This document shows, piece after piece, positions 37,236 through 45,038 of a DNA stretch of 64,000 nucleotides. Numbering within the stretch: the first letter of the stretch is position 1; the number at the start of each line of letters is the position of its first letter. The notes below the pieces were generated by a model, which saw only the letters and a program-made list of their open reading frames with translations, searched no databases and had not been told where the DNA came from. Made by a program: the position numbers and the translations under genes. Origin of the DNA: Nitrosospira multiformis (lineage in GTDB: Bacteria > Pseudomonadota > Gammaproteobacteria > Burkholderiales > Nitrosomonadaceae); NCBI RefSeq assembly GCF_900111585.1, contig NZ_FOHI01000007.1:62001-126000 (forward strand), read 5' to 3'.

Positions 37236-38027
37236 CTATCTTTTACCCTTGCAGATTCCCGGACAGTCCGCGCCGCCCCGTGTGGGATCGCAATCATCCC
37301 TGGGATCATCCACGCAGGCCTGGCCTTCAGGACAGGGTATCCCGGCTATCCCGCCGCAGGCTTGCGACTCAGACTTCTTGCACTCCCCCTCATGTTCGAC
37401 GGAAACACCGGCAGCTGCTGCCGTGCATGAGTTGCTGTAAGTCTTGCCGTCACATCCGCAAACAGGCTTGAAGATTTGCGGACAAATGGTGGGCTTGGTC
37501 TTGCATTGACCTTGCGCGTCCGGCATCTTGCATTTGGCCCCAAAGTCGCAATACTGGTTTGCATCGGGGCAACGTGTTCCAGCGATACCCCCGCAAACAG
37601 CTCCGCCTCCTCCGCCTTCAATAGGTTTGCACTGATCGGTGAGCTCCACATTGAGGAATGTTCCCGCCCTGGGACGAATATCACGCAGACGCTTGACGAA
37701 TGCTTTGAACTCTCCCGGCTTCGAGCTGAAACCTGCTTCCGCGCAGGCGTTCAATCCCCCCTCTATCGGAATAGGCCCCCCTGCTCTTGGACTATAAACA
37801 GCGAAAGTGTCCACCGTCTCTTCGCTGATAGCCTTCCCCACCGTCTTTCGTACGGATTTCAGCGCGCCGCTGTCCAGCGCCCCTCCGGTACTGCCGAGGT
37901 TGATGTTCACGGCACGGTTTGCAGCATCTCCACCGGCTCCCCTATCTTCACTCTGCTGCGCAAAAACCGGGGTTGTGCCAAATAGGGCTGCTCCGACCAG
38001 AAACGCAACATAGCTCAATTTCTTCAT
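37236..38027 (-). CDS. Secreted Cys-rich protein with Kazal-type inhibitor domain
   Basis: A 263-residue exported protein with a GGAGGAAG ribosome-binding site and a signal peptide ending near VFAQQ (residue 23). The middle (30-140) contains one Cys pair and no repeat I can name. The C-terminal half is Cys-rich: GGIAGTRCPDANQYCDFGAKC, then a Kazal domain (CPQIFKPVCGCDGKTYSNSC...GVSVEHEGEC, about 185-222), then a second CGGIAGIPCPEGQACVDDP block. Kazal domains inhibit serine proteases, and the G-x-x-C-P-E/D-x-x-C blocks are often found next to them in bacterial proteins. Target proteases are unknown. An upstream ATG five codons earlier is less likely. Confidence 0.82.
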   Translation of the reverse strand: MKKLSYVAFLVGAALFGTTPVFAQQSEDRGAGGDAANRAVNINLGSTGGALDSGALKSVRKTVGKAISEETVDTFAVYSPRAGGPIPIEGGLNACAEAGFSSKPGEFKAFVKRLRDIRPRAGTFLNVELTDQCKPIEGGGGGAVCGGIAGTRCPDANQYCDFGAKCKMPDAQGQCKTKPTICPQIFKPVCGCDGKTYSNSCTAAAAGVSVEHEGECKKSESQACGGIAGIPCPEGQACVDDPRDDCDPTRGGADCPGICKGKR

Positions 38028-38143
38028 CGCTTCCTCCATCAACAGGTAGTGTGGTTACATCATTTGCCCTTTCCCTTTTGATGATGTCTACGTTTTGTAT
38101 TTTTTATCCAGATCACGGTCAACTCGATAAGAGCGCGATAGTC

Positions 38144-39973
38144 TCATCCCCGGATATGATTCCTCCGTCGGCGCGCCATCACACCCATCAAACCCAGTCC
38201 GGCAAGAAACAAAGCATATTGCTCCGGTTCGGGAACTGCGGTGACTTGTAGCGTGACGTCATGCTCGTGGTAAATGACGTTGAAGTTCACGCCGGCACCG
38301 AACCCATGCGTGGTAACATCCGCGAACGTTGAATTTGCCAGTCGCTCATCGAAAGTAGCCACTACGAAGGTATCGCCGACGACGGGCGCATACCCGAGAT
38401 TCCACACCCCGATATCGCCACCCAATGTCACATCATCGGTAACCGTCAGCTGGTCGAAGCTGCTCAAGCTGGCGAGTTCAAAGTTGACTACTCCGCTTGC
38501 TGCCTGATGCAGATCACCGTCTATAGTAAGATGACCGATACCGCCCCCAGGATTGATTGCACCGCTATTGGATAAACCCAGCGTGGGTGTGATAACTGTA
38601 CCGTTGCCTTGTATAATCCCCGCGTTAACGAAACAATCCGCCCCTCCACAGGAGGACTGAAAGGTTGCACCGGCGCTGATATTTACCGTGCCAGCGTTAT
38701 TCATGGCGTGGGCTACATTGAACACACCCCCCTGCACATTCACCGTGCCCGTGTTATTGAATCCCACGCCTCCGCCAATGTTGGTAACGGTATTGGTCTG
38801 CTTGTTGTAAGTCCCGCTGTTGTTGAACGTCCCAGTGCCCGTCATCTGATCATTAAAGGCGTTGGTGTCCGTATAGGTCCCGGTGTTGTTGAAGGTGCCG
38901 TTGTTGAAGAAGAGATCGTTGGCCCCGTTGCCCGTATTGCCGCTCCAGGTAGTGGTGCCAGCATTCACTGTCCGCCCGCCCGAAATAACCTTGGCGCCGT
39001 TGCCGCTTAGCTCCAGTGTGCTGTTAAAGGTCGTGGTCGCCCCACCCGTAATGGAACCCCCCGTCCAGGTAGCAGCACCGCCAATGGGTGTGCTGGTACC
39101 CGCCAATGCTCCGCCTGAAAGCAGAAATTTCGAAGTGTGGCTGCCTCCATTGAGGTTAGCCGTGCCTCCACTTATCTCAAAGGTACCACTACCGCTGGTT
39201 GTTACACTGTTCAGATTATGGGTACCGAAGTTGAGATCAAGGGTTGCACCATTAGCAATGGCAAAACTGCCGCTGTGAGTACCACTCCCTTGCAGGTGCA
39301 GAGTCCCCGCATTGACATTCACCATTCCCGTGTTATTGAACCCCACACCCCCGCCAATGTTGGTAACGGTATTGGTCTGCTTGTTGTAAGTCCCGCTGTT
39401 GTTGAACGTCCCAGTGCCCGTCATCTGATCATTAAAGGCGTTGGTGTCCGTATAGGTCCCGGTGTTGTTGAAGGTGCCGTTGTTGAAGAAGAGATCGTTG
39501 GCCCCGTTGCCCGTATTGCCGCTCCAGGTAGTGGTGCCAGCATTCACCGTGCGTCCACCTGAAATAACCTTGGCGCCGTTGCCGCTTAACTCCAGTGTGC
39601 TGTTAAAGGTCGTGGTCGCCCCACCCGTAATGGAACCCCCCGTCCAGGTACTCAAACCGCTGAGCGTAAGATTACCTGTACCTCCAAGGGCGCCTCCTGA
39701 TAAATCAAGACTCGTTATCGACGTGTTGAACGACAAAGTAGAGTTCCCGCTGTCGATAATTGCCTTATCACCGCTGCCCGGCACACCCGTGGGCGACCAG
39801 TTCGTATCGACTCCAAACTCTCCCGTGCCACCAAACCATGTGCGATCAACAGCAAAAGCGGGCTGAATAACGCCGGATGCAGCCATTGCTGCTATGATCG
39901 GCAGTATCTGAAAAACGTTGCGACTCACGGACTCAATTTTTATACCCTGATGATTATTCTTCGTATTTTTCAT
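38144..39973 (-). CDS. Repeat-rich exported protein with PEP-CTERM anchor
   Basis: A 609-residue Gly/Asn/Thr-rich surface protein with a GGAGGAGG ribosome-binding site. A long signal peptide ends near AFA-V (residue 42). The mature part consists of short beta-strand repeats rich in NNTGTY and GGxxxGG turns, as in autotransporter-type beta-helices. A block of about 112 residues (from TWTGGSITGG to GVGFNNTG) occurs twice, almost identical at the DNA level. The end is a textbook PEP-CTERM: VPEPEQYALFLAGLGLMG followed by MARRRR. It is probably exported, processed by an exosortase and surface-attached. No autotransporter barrel is present. Confidence 0.88.
   Translation of the reverse strand: MKNTKNNHQGIKIESVSRNVFQILPIIAAMAASGVIQPAFAVDRTWFGGTGEFGVDTNWSPTGVPGSGDKAIIDSGNSTLSFNTSITSLDLSGGALGGTGNLTLSGLSTWTGGSITGGATTTFNSTLELSGNGAKVISGGRTVNAGTTTWSGNTGNGANDLFFNNGTFNNTGTYTDTNAFNDQMTGTGTFNNSGTYNKQTNTVTNIGGGVGFNNTGMVNVNAGTLHLQGSGTHSGSFAIANGATLDLNFGTHNLNSVTTSGSGTFEISGGTANLNGGSHTSKFLLSGGALAGTSTPIGGAATWTGGSITGGATTTFNSTLELSGNGAKVISGGRTVNAGTTTWSGNTGNGANDLFFNNGTFNNTGTYTDTNAFNDQMTGTGTFNNSGTYNKQTNTVTNIGGGVGFNNTGTVNVQGGVFNVAHAMNNAGTVNISAGATFQSSCGGADCFVNAGIIQGNGTVITPTLGLSNSGAINPGGGIGHLTIDGDLHQAASGVVNFELASLSSFDQLTVTDDVTLGGDIGVWNLGYAPVVGDTFVVATFDERLANSTFADVTTHGFGAGVNFNVIYHEHDVTLQVTAVPEPEQYALFLAGLGLMGVMARRRRNHIRG
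38736..39071 (-). repeat. Internal direct repeat, copy B of PEP-CTERM gene
   Basis: About 336 bp almost identical to 39315-39650, with an offset of 579 bp (193 codons), so the frame is kept. Most differences lie near the edges. Confidence 0.85.
39315..39650 (-). repeat. Internal direct repeat, copy A of PEP-CTERM gene
   Basis: Partner of 38736-39071. The two copies are separated by about 243 bp of non-duplicated sequence that encodes LQGSGTHSG through STPIGG. Confidence 0.85.
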
Positions 39974-40620
39974 TTTATGCCTCCTCCGAGTTCATTTGAT
40001 TTTTGTCTGTTCACGGCTTCTTTTTATCTACAAGGGCAACATTTTTAAAATAGACCGCATTTTTCAAAAAGCAAGAAAATCGAGGCATTGAGTATTAATT
40101 CATACGGAAGATAGCGGAGGCGGATTTCAGGTAGCTGGAATCAGAGCGTTCGGTCAGATAGGAACATCGCCAACTATTCGCCGACAGGATGAACATGCCA
40201 GAATTCAAGGCAAAGCCGGTCCTACTCACGTATTGACCCCTTCCCGTGTTTCTCAGGCGGAATTTCGGTGATGGATTGTAGAGAAAGGACGGGTTGAGGC
40301 AGCAGGTATAAGGAGGAAAGCGTGATTGGGAATATGATTCCGGGAAGGAAAGGGTGCATCTCACCAATCCTCCAATAAGCCCCAAGTCCTTCCCATTTGG
40401 ACCAATAGGACTATATCTTCTGCGGTGGAAAGTTGCGTCTGGCGTTTTGTAGCCGAAAGGCTCGTTCGAGCAGAACGCCATGCTTCAATCTTCCCCTGCC
40501 TTCTCACAAACGTTGAGCGAGAGGAACGAATGTTAGCAGTGAGAAGAAATCAGGTATCCCAGTGGGGAATACCTGAATCAACTCCTGAATCAACTCCTCC
40601 TGCCGGGGTAATAGTCCCCC
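39974..40620. other. Gap with no supported gene
   Basis: This stretch lies upstream of the repeat-rich PEP-CTERM gene. The part next to that gene is AT-rich and probably carries its promoter. A 128-codon minus-strand frame at 40095-40481 has no recognisable feature and no ribosome-binding site. The short direct repeat CAACTCCTGAAT lies near 40578-40592. Confidence 0.4.
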
Positions 40621-40736
40621 TCAGCCCAATCCCGCAAAAAACATGAGGTACTGGTGCGCCTCAGGTACGGCAGTTACCTGTAGTGTGACGTCGTGCTCGT
40701 TATAGATAACGTCAAAGTTTACGGCCGAGCTGAACT
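40621..40736 (-). pseudogene. Remnant of a second PEP-CTERM gene
   Basis: The minus strand reads SSAVNFDVIYNEHDVTLQVTAVPEA, then HQYLMFFAGLG and a stop. This matches the last part of the intact gene at 38144-39973 (VNFNVIYHEHDVTLQVTAVPEPEQYALFLAGLG). A stop lies directly upstream, and the terminal helix and Arg cluster are cut short by a TGA. It is the decayed 3' end of a paralogue. Confidence 0.8.
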
Positions 40737-40772
40737 AGAACGATTTTGTATCCGAATTTCTAACGCAGGACA

Positions 40773-41843
40773 CTAGGGAATCGGAGATACAGGAAATACC
40801 CCTAAGAACACGCCAGGGACATTAATTCCAAAATCACCCTTGTAGAAATCTATCTCTTGAAGGCTAGGTTGGCATCCCATTTGGAGAAACGAGCCTTTTA
40901 CCCCGACCACGAAAATGAGGGTATAGCCAGCGGGAAGATAGAATTGACCATTATCAAACAGTGTAGACTGATCATTTAGATATCCATGATTGGCAGCCCC
41001 TAAAAAATCGAACGGGCCAGTTTCTGCGCAATGATCATATTGATCAGAAGTCTGGCTGACTGTATTAGCAAGGTTACTGATAAGATAGCCTTCTGAATTT
41101 TGATGCAGATCGAAATTAGGCGGCGGAATGAAATACCTGAGGCTTGAGGAATAGGTGACGCATTCCTTATTAGAATGAAAGGGATCCCATCCCGAGTATA
41201 CAAAACACGTCCCATTTGGTTGCACAAATGTGACCACATTTACGTAAACATCTACGTTAGCGGTCCAGTGGAAATAGAAATCCGCAGTAAATTCAGCATA
41301 ACCAGGAATGCAGAATCGGGGTCCGAGATGGAATGGTGTATCACTGTACATATAAGCTTTTATAAAATTATGATTATTAGCAGGTGGATCACTCTTTATA
41401 TCAATCTCAAAATCATCAGATCTTTGGCTGACGGGGGGATTTAAGACAATAGCGTCTGCTACATCTAATGTAATTAGGAGCTGAGCTTTAGCAAAAATTC
41501 CTAAATGGGAGAGTATTCCTTGGCTTTGGCGATTGAGCTGATCATATTGCTGGGCGATAGTGTTAGATTGATCGATGAACGACTGCTTCTTTTTGTTAAA
41601 GATTGCTCGCATTTCATTGGCATTGCGCTCACTACATTGCTCTATTTCAATTTGGTCGATTCCGGCTACTGCGAGCATTTGTCCAAGAAGATTCTGACAA
41701 TCAGCACTGACAGCTGAGGATTGCTCATGCTGTCTGTTTTTTTCGATAACTGATGGACGGGAATGTGCTGTATTTACCGCCTTGATAGCTGCATCCAATA
41801 TATCTTTTTCAAGGGGAGAAACTTTTCCCATTTCATTTTTCAT
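40773..41843 (-). CDS. AT-rich orphan protein of unknown function
   Basis: A 356-residue protein that I do not recognise. It has no signal peptide or membrane segment. Residues 1-115 are charged and helical (LEKDILDAAIKAVNTAH, FIDQSNTIAQQYDQLN). From about 130 the sequence turns beta-rich with many aromatic and Asn residues (AEFTADFYFHWTANVDVYVNVVTF), suggesting a jelly-roll-like domain, and it ends with GVFLGVFPVSPIP. The DNA is visibly richer in A and T than its neighbours and the gene sits next to a decayed PEP-CTERM gene, both hinting at acquisition by transfer. A Gly-poor, Asn-rich composition is odd for this genome. Confidence 0.7.
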   Translation of the reverse strand: MKNEMGKVSPLEKDILDAAIKAVNTAHSRPSVIEKNRQHEQSSAVSADCQNLLGQMLAVAGIDQIEIEQCSERNANEMRAIFNKKKQSFIDQSNTIAQQYDQLNRQSQGILSHLGIFAKAQLLITLDVADAIVLNPPVSQRSDDFEIDIKSDPPANNHNFIKAYMYSDTPFHLGPRFCIPGYAEFTADFYFHWTANVDVYVNVVTFVQPNGTCFVYSGWDPFHSNKECVTYSSSLRYFIPPPNFDLHQNSEGYLISNLANTVSQTSDQYDHCAETGPFDFLGAANHGYLNDQSTLFDNGQFYLPAGYTLIFVVGVKGSFLQMGCQPSLQEIDFYKGDFGINVPGVFLGVFPVSPIP

Positions 41844-41938
41844 TTTCGAATCTCCGTTCAGTAGATATGTGGCATATCCAGACGGCGGTGCGCTTCGCTT
41901 CCTGCATCGCCACCTTGAGAATCGAGAAACGCGGTCTC

Positions 41939-43312
41939 CTACAAGCCTGAAGGATAAGTCTCATCCATTTCACCAGCCCGGCGATGGACGAATGCGGGCA
42001 ACGGTTGTAGCGCTTCCGTCTTGTCGATATGAATCATAAAATCGAATTGCCGCGGGAGACAGGCATAGAAGTAATGACTCATCCTCTCGGTTTCAGGGCG
42101 GTAGATCACCCCGATAGCCCGTTGCAGCCGCTCCTCCCGCAGGAACTCCATGGCTTCGCCGTCGGTGGTGAGATCGAAAAAGAAACGTTTCCTGGAGAGT
42201 TGCGAAAAAATTTCTTCGTAACTGCCTGCAAGCGGTTCGCGAACGGTTTTCGTTTCGGCGGGTCCGTCCCAATCAGTTGCCGCAGTCACGCTGCCTCGGC
42301 TCGTCGAAAATCCGATGCGGAATGACTTATCCCGATATTTCTCGGTAACGAGCTGGCCGATGTTGAATTCGCCGCGCCGTCCCATCTCGGTGGCCGCCGC
42401 ATTGCCCAGATGAGAATTGTGGGCCCAGACAATGATGCGCGCTTCCCGCTTCAGTTGGTCTTCCAAATGGCTGGCGAGCTTTTCGAGCGTCTCGAACATG
42501 TGCCGGTCTCTCAGGTTCCATGTATTGGGCCTTCCCCTGAACATAGCGCGATAATACTCCTCCGCATTTTTTACCAGCTCAGCATTCTGCTGCACCGAAA
42601 AATATTCATTTCCGGCAAAAACGCCATCCTTTTCAACGTAAAGCCGTCCTTTTCGCTGAAGCTGCATGAGCTGTGCGATCACTTCCTGCTCGCACGAATC
42701 CCACCGCCCGGACGCAATGGCATAACCATACGCCTGCGGATTTTCGATGAATTGGCCAAAGCAACCGTAGCGCGCCCGGGCGGCGCTAGCTTCTTCCGGA
42801 TCGACCTTATCCAGATATGCCAGCACTGCCCGCATCGAGGTTGTCATACTGTATAAATCGAGTCCATAAAACCCCACCGGTTCCTGTTGCTCGCGCTTTT
42901 GTCTCCCCGTCTCCTGGTTATAGTTGCGCAACCATGTGATGAAAGCGAATACTTCGGTATTCCTCCACATCCACGTGGGAAACCGTTCGAAATTGGATAA
43001 GGCTGCATCCGCATCCTTGTCTTCCGATCGGTCGGCAACAAAACGGTTAACCCGATAGGCATCCGGCCAATCCGCCTCGACCGCAACAGCGTCGAATCCG
43101 TCCTCGACAATGAGGTGTTGAGTAATTTCAGCACGCAGGCGATAAAATTCGGCTGTACCGTGGCTCGCTTCACCGATCAGGACAAACTTTTTTCCCTGCA
43201 CATGCTCGCGTACCGCGCGTATCAACTCATGCCCAGCACTGTATTCCGCAACAGTATGCGCGTCCTGCTCCAGCACATCGATCAAATGGTAATCAAAATC
43301 GATATTAGCCAT
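41939..43312 (-). CDS. Erythromycin esterase-like hydrolase
   Basis: A 457-residue member of the erythromycin-esterase family (EreA/EreB-like fold) with an AAGGAGG ribosome-binding site. The signature FVLIGEASHGTAEFYRLRAEIT (catalytic His of the GExxHG-type motif) lies near 42-63, EADWPDAYRVNRFV near 79-92 and WAHNSHLGNA near 290. The substrate of chromosomal members is usually unknown, and macrolide hydrolysis should not be assumed. It ends a same-strand set with the phosphoribosyltransferase (80 bp upstream) and the alpha/beta hydrolase. In other bacteria the esterase-like domain and the phosphoribosyltransferase are found side by side or fused, which suggests a shared pathway. Confidence 0.9.
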   Translation of the reverse strand: MANIDFDYHLIDVLEQDAHTVAEYSAGHELIRAVREHVQGKKFVLIGEASHGTAEFYRLRAEITQHLIVEDGFDAVAVEADWPDAYRVNRFVADRSEDKDADAALSNFERFPTWMWRNTEVFAFITWLRNYNQETGRQKREQQEPVGFYGLDLYSMTTSMRAVLAYLDKVDPEEASAARARYGCFGQFIENPQAYGYAIASGRWDSCEQEVIAQLMQLQRKGRLYVEKDGVFAGNEYFSVQQNAELVKNAEEYYRAMFRGRPNTWNLRDRHMFETLEKLASHLEDQLKREARIIVWAHNSHLGNAAATEMGRRGEFNIGQLVTEKYRDKSFRIGFSTSRGSVTAATDWDGPAETKTVREPLAGSYEEIFSQLSRKRFFFDLTTDGEAMEFLREERLQRAIGVIYRPETERMSHYFYACLPRQFDFMIHIDKTEALQPLPAFVHRRAGEMDETYPSGL

Positions 43313-43392
43313 AATGAAATCCTCCTTGATCCTCAGGCGACGGAATCCTGTAATTCCCTCAGTCTCCCTTAAGTTCCTCCTTGAGTCTCCCC

Positions 43393-44082
43393 TTAAGTCG
43401 CTCTCTTTAGAGTTTCGGTTGTTCGCCGAGGGGTTGTTTCCTGCTCCAGGAGCGCCAGTACCTCCTCATCCGGAGTTTGCATGAAATTGTCATACCATTG
43501 CCCTACCCCGAAAAAAGGTTCGGGTGTATACAGGCACACGAGATCGTCCGCCTCCTGGCGGATTTTTCGACATGCCGATGTTGTGCCGACGGGTACAGCC
43601 ACAACAATTCTTGCAGCGCCGGCGTCGCGTAAAGAAACAATGGCAGCGCGCACGGTCGCACCTGTAGCCAGACCGTCATCGACGAGAATGATTGTTTTCC
43701 CCTGAATGTCCGGGGCAGGCATGCCTCTGCGATAAAGCTTGTTGCGTCGCTCCAGCTCAATCCGCTCCCTGGCTATGACAGCATCGATGGAAGCCTCATC
43801 GATATTCAGAAGCTTGATGATTTCCTTGTTGAGTACAAGAGTATCTGCCCCTGCCATCGCTCCCATCGCCAGTTCCTCCTGGCCCGGCACACCCAGTTTC
43901 CGTACAAGCCATATATCCAGCGGTACGGCCAGCGTCCGCGCAATCTCGTAGGCAACAGGTACCCCGCCGCGTGGAAGCGCCAGAACAAGGACGTCGGTTC
44001 TTCCCGCATAGACCGACAACACTTCCCCCAGCATCCTCCCTGCTTCGGCTCTGTCTGCGAAATGATATACGGCGCCCGGCAT
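43393..44082 (-). CDS. Phosphoribosyltransferase-fold protein
   Basis: A 229-residue protein of the PRPP-binding fold. ALPRGGVPVAYEIA (about 35-48) matches the PPi-binding loop region, and IILVDDGLATGAT near 129-141 is the PRPP-binding motif. A later GVGQWYDNF segment is typical of this COG1926-like group. The substrate base is unknown. It starts 15 bp downstream of the alpha/beta hydrolase gene and 80 bp upstream of the esterase-like gene. No good ribosome-binding site is visible, consistent with translation coupled to the upstream gene. Confidence 0.9.
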   Translation of the reverse strand: MPGAVYHFADRAEAGRMLGEVLSVYAGRTDVLVLALPRGGVPVAYEIARTLAVPLDIWLVRKLGVPGQEELAMGAMAGADTLVLNKEIIKLLNIDEASIDAVIARERIELERRNKLYRRGMPAPDIQGKTIILVDDGLATGATVRAAIVSLRDAGAARIVVAVPVGTTSACRKIRQEADDLVCLYTPEPFFGVGQWYDNFMQTPDEEVLALLEQETTPRRTTETLKRAT

Positions 44083-44097
44083 GGCTTTATTGCCGAT

Positions 44098-44763
44098 CTA
44101 GCAATGGTTCTGAAACCATTCGGCGGCAAGACCGGCGACTGTTTCCAGCGTTCCCGGTTCTTCAAACAGGTGAGTGGCGTTCGGCACGATTTCCAGTTTC
44201 GATTCGGTATTGAGGCGGGCAAGCGCTTCCTTGTTCAGCTCCAGAACCTGCGGGTCGTTTTCCCCCACGATGAGAAGTACAGGGGCTACGACCTCCGGTA
44301 AATAAGCACCCGCGAGATCGGGACGTCCGCCTCGTGAAACCACGGCCATGATATTTTCCGGACGCTGCGCCGCTGCAATCAGCGCTGCCCCAGCGCCGGT
44401 GCTTGCGCCAAACCAGCCTATTTTCAAATCTGTCGTCTGCGACTCCTGCTGAAGCCAGGCAGCGATATCGATCAACCTGTCCGCGAGCATTGGAATATCG
44501 AACCGCAAATGCCGCGTGCGCATGTCAGTGACTTCCTCCTCTTCAGTCAGGAGATCGGCAAGGAGAGTGGCGAAGTTATATGCGTTCAACATTTCCGCTA
44601 CATAGCGATTGCGAATGCTGTGCCGGCTGCTGCCGCTGCCATGAGCGAAGACAATAATGGCCCGCGCGTGGGGCGGCATCGTCAGATCAGCATTCAGCAC
44701 GACTCCGCTTGCCGGGATGCGAACAGCCCGGGCTTCAGAAACGTCATCATACAAGGAGTTCAT
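44098..44763 (-). CDS. Dienelactone-hydrolase-like alpha/beta hydrolase
   Basis: A 221-residue cytoplasmic alpha/beta hydrolase. The oxyanion-hole region IIVFAHGSGSSRHS lies near 37-50, the nucleophile elbow GWFGASTGAGAAL near 115-127 (GxSxG), the acid residue in GENDPQ near 170 and the His in NATHLFEEPG near 197. It belongs to the group often paired with phosphoribosyltransferases. An ATG three codons upstream is possible, but AGGG fits better before 44763. It is the first gene of the probable three-gene operon with the phosphoribosyltransferase and the esterase-like gene. Confidence 0.88.
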   Translation of the reverse strand: MNSLYDDVSEARAVRIPASGVVLNADLTMPPHARAIIVFAHGSGSSRHSIRNRYVAEMLNAYNFATLLADLLTEEEEVTDMRTRHLRFDIPMLADRLIDIAAWLQQESQTTDLKIGWFGASTGAGAALIAAAQRPENIMAVVSRGGRPDLAGAYLPEVVAPVLLIVGENDPQVLELNKEALARLNTESKLEIVPNATHLFEEPGTLETVAGLAAEWFQNHC

Positions 44764-45038
44764 AGCGCACATCCCTAGTGATTAAACGCAGATACCCATT
44801 AACAAAAGCAAAAGGAGCAATGCGACAAAACGATCTGGTTATCCAAATAGTATTTACGACGTTGGCTTCCTTTTCCGTTCGTTGCCGAACATAGCGAGTC
44901 CCCAGATATTTCACCAAACCAGCTGAGAATTATAGAAAGCGATAGCAACAAAGAAAGTACGGAAATATTTGTGGCAGCAGCTATGATTTGGAGTAACCGA
45001 TATTCGCCGCACAATCGACAGAAAGGGAAGCGACTCGA

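Noticed and set aside
38736-39650. Possible CRISPR or satellite array
   Set aside because: There are only two long copies and they lie in frame within a coding gene.
38609-39866. Three long plus-strand frames with repeated products
   Set aside because: They are shadows of the duplicated block in the PEP-CTERM gene on the other strand.
40095-40481. 128-codon minus-strand frame
   Set aside because: No signal, no known motif and no good start; composition looks random.
41939-43312. Macrolide resistance gene
   Set aside because: The family is broad and chromosomal members in such cassettes have no shown macrolide activity.
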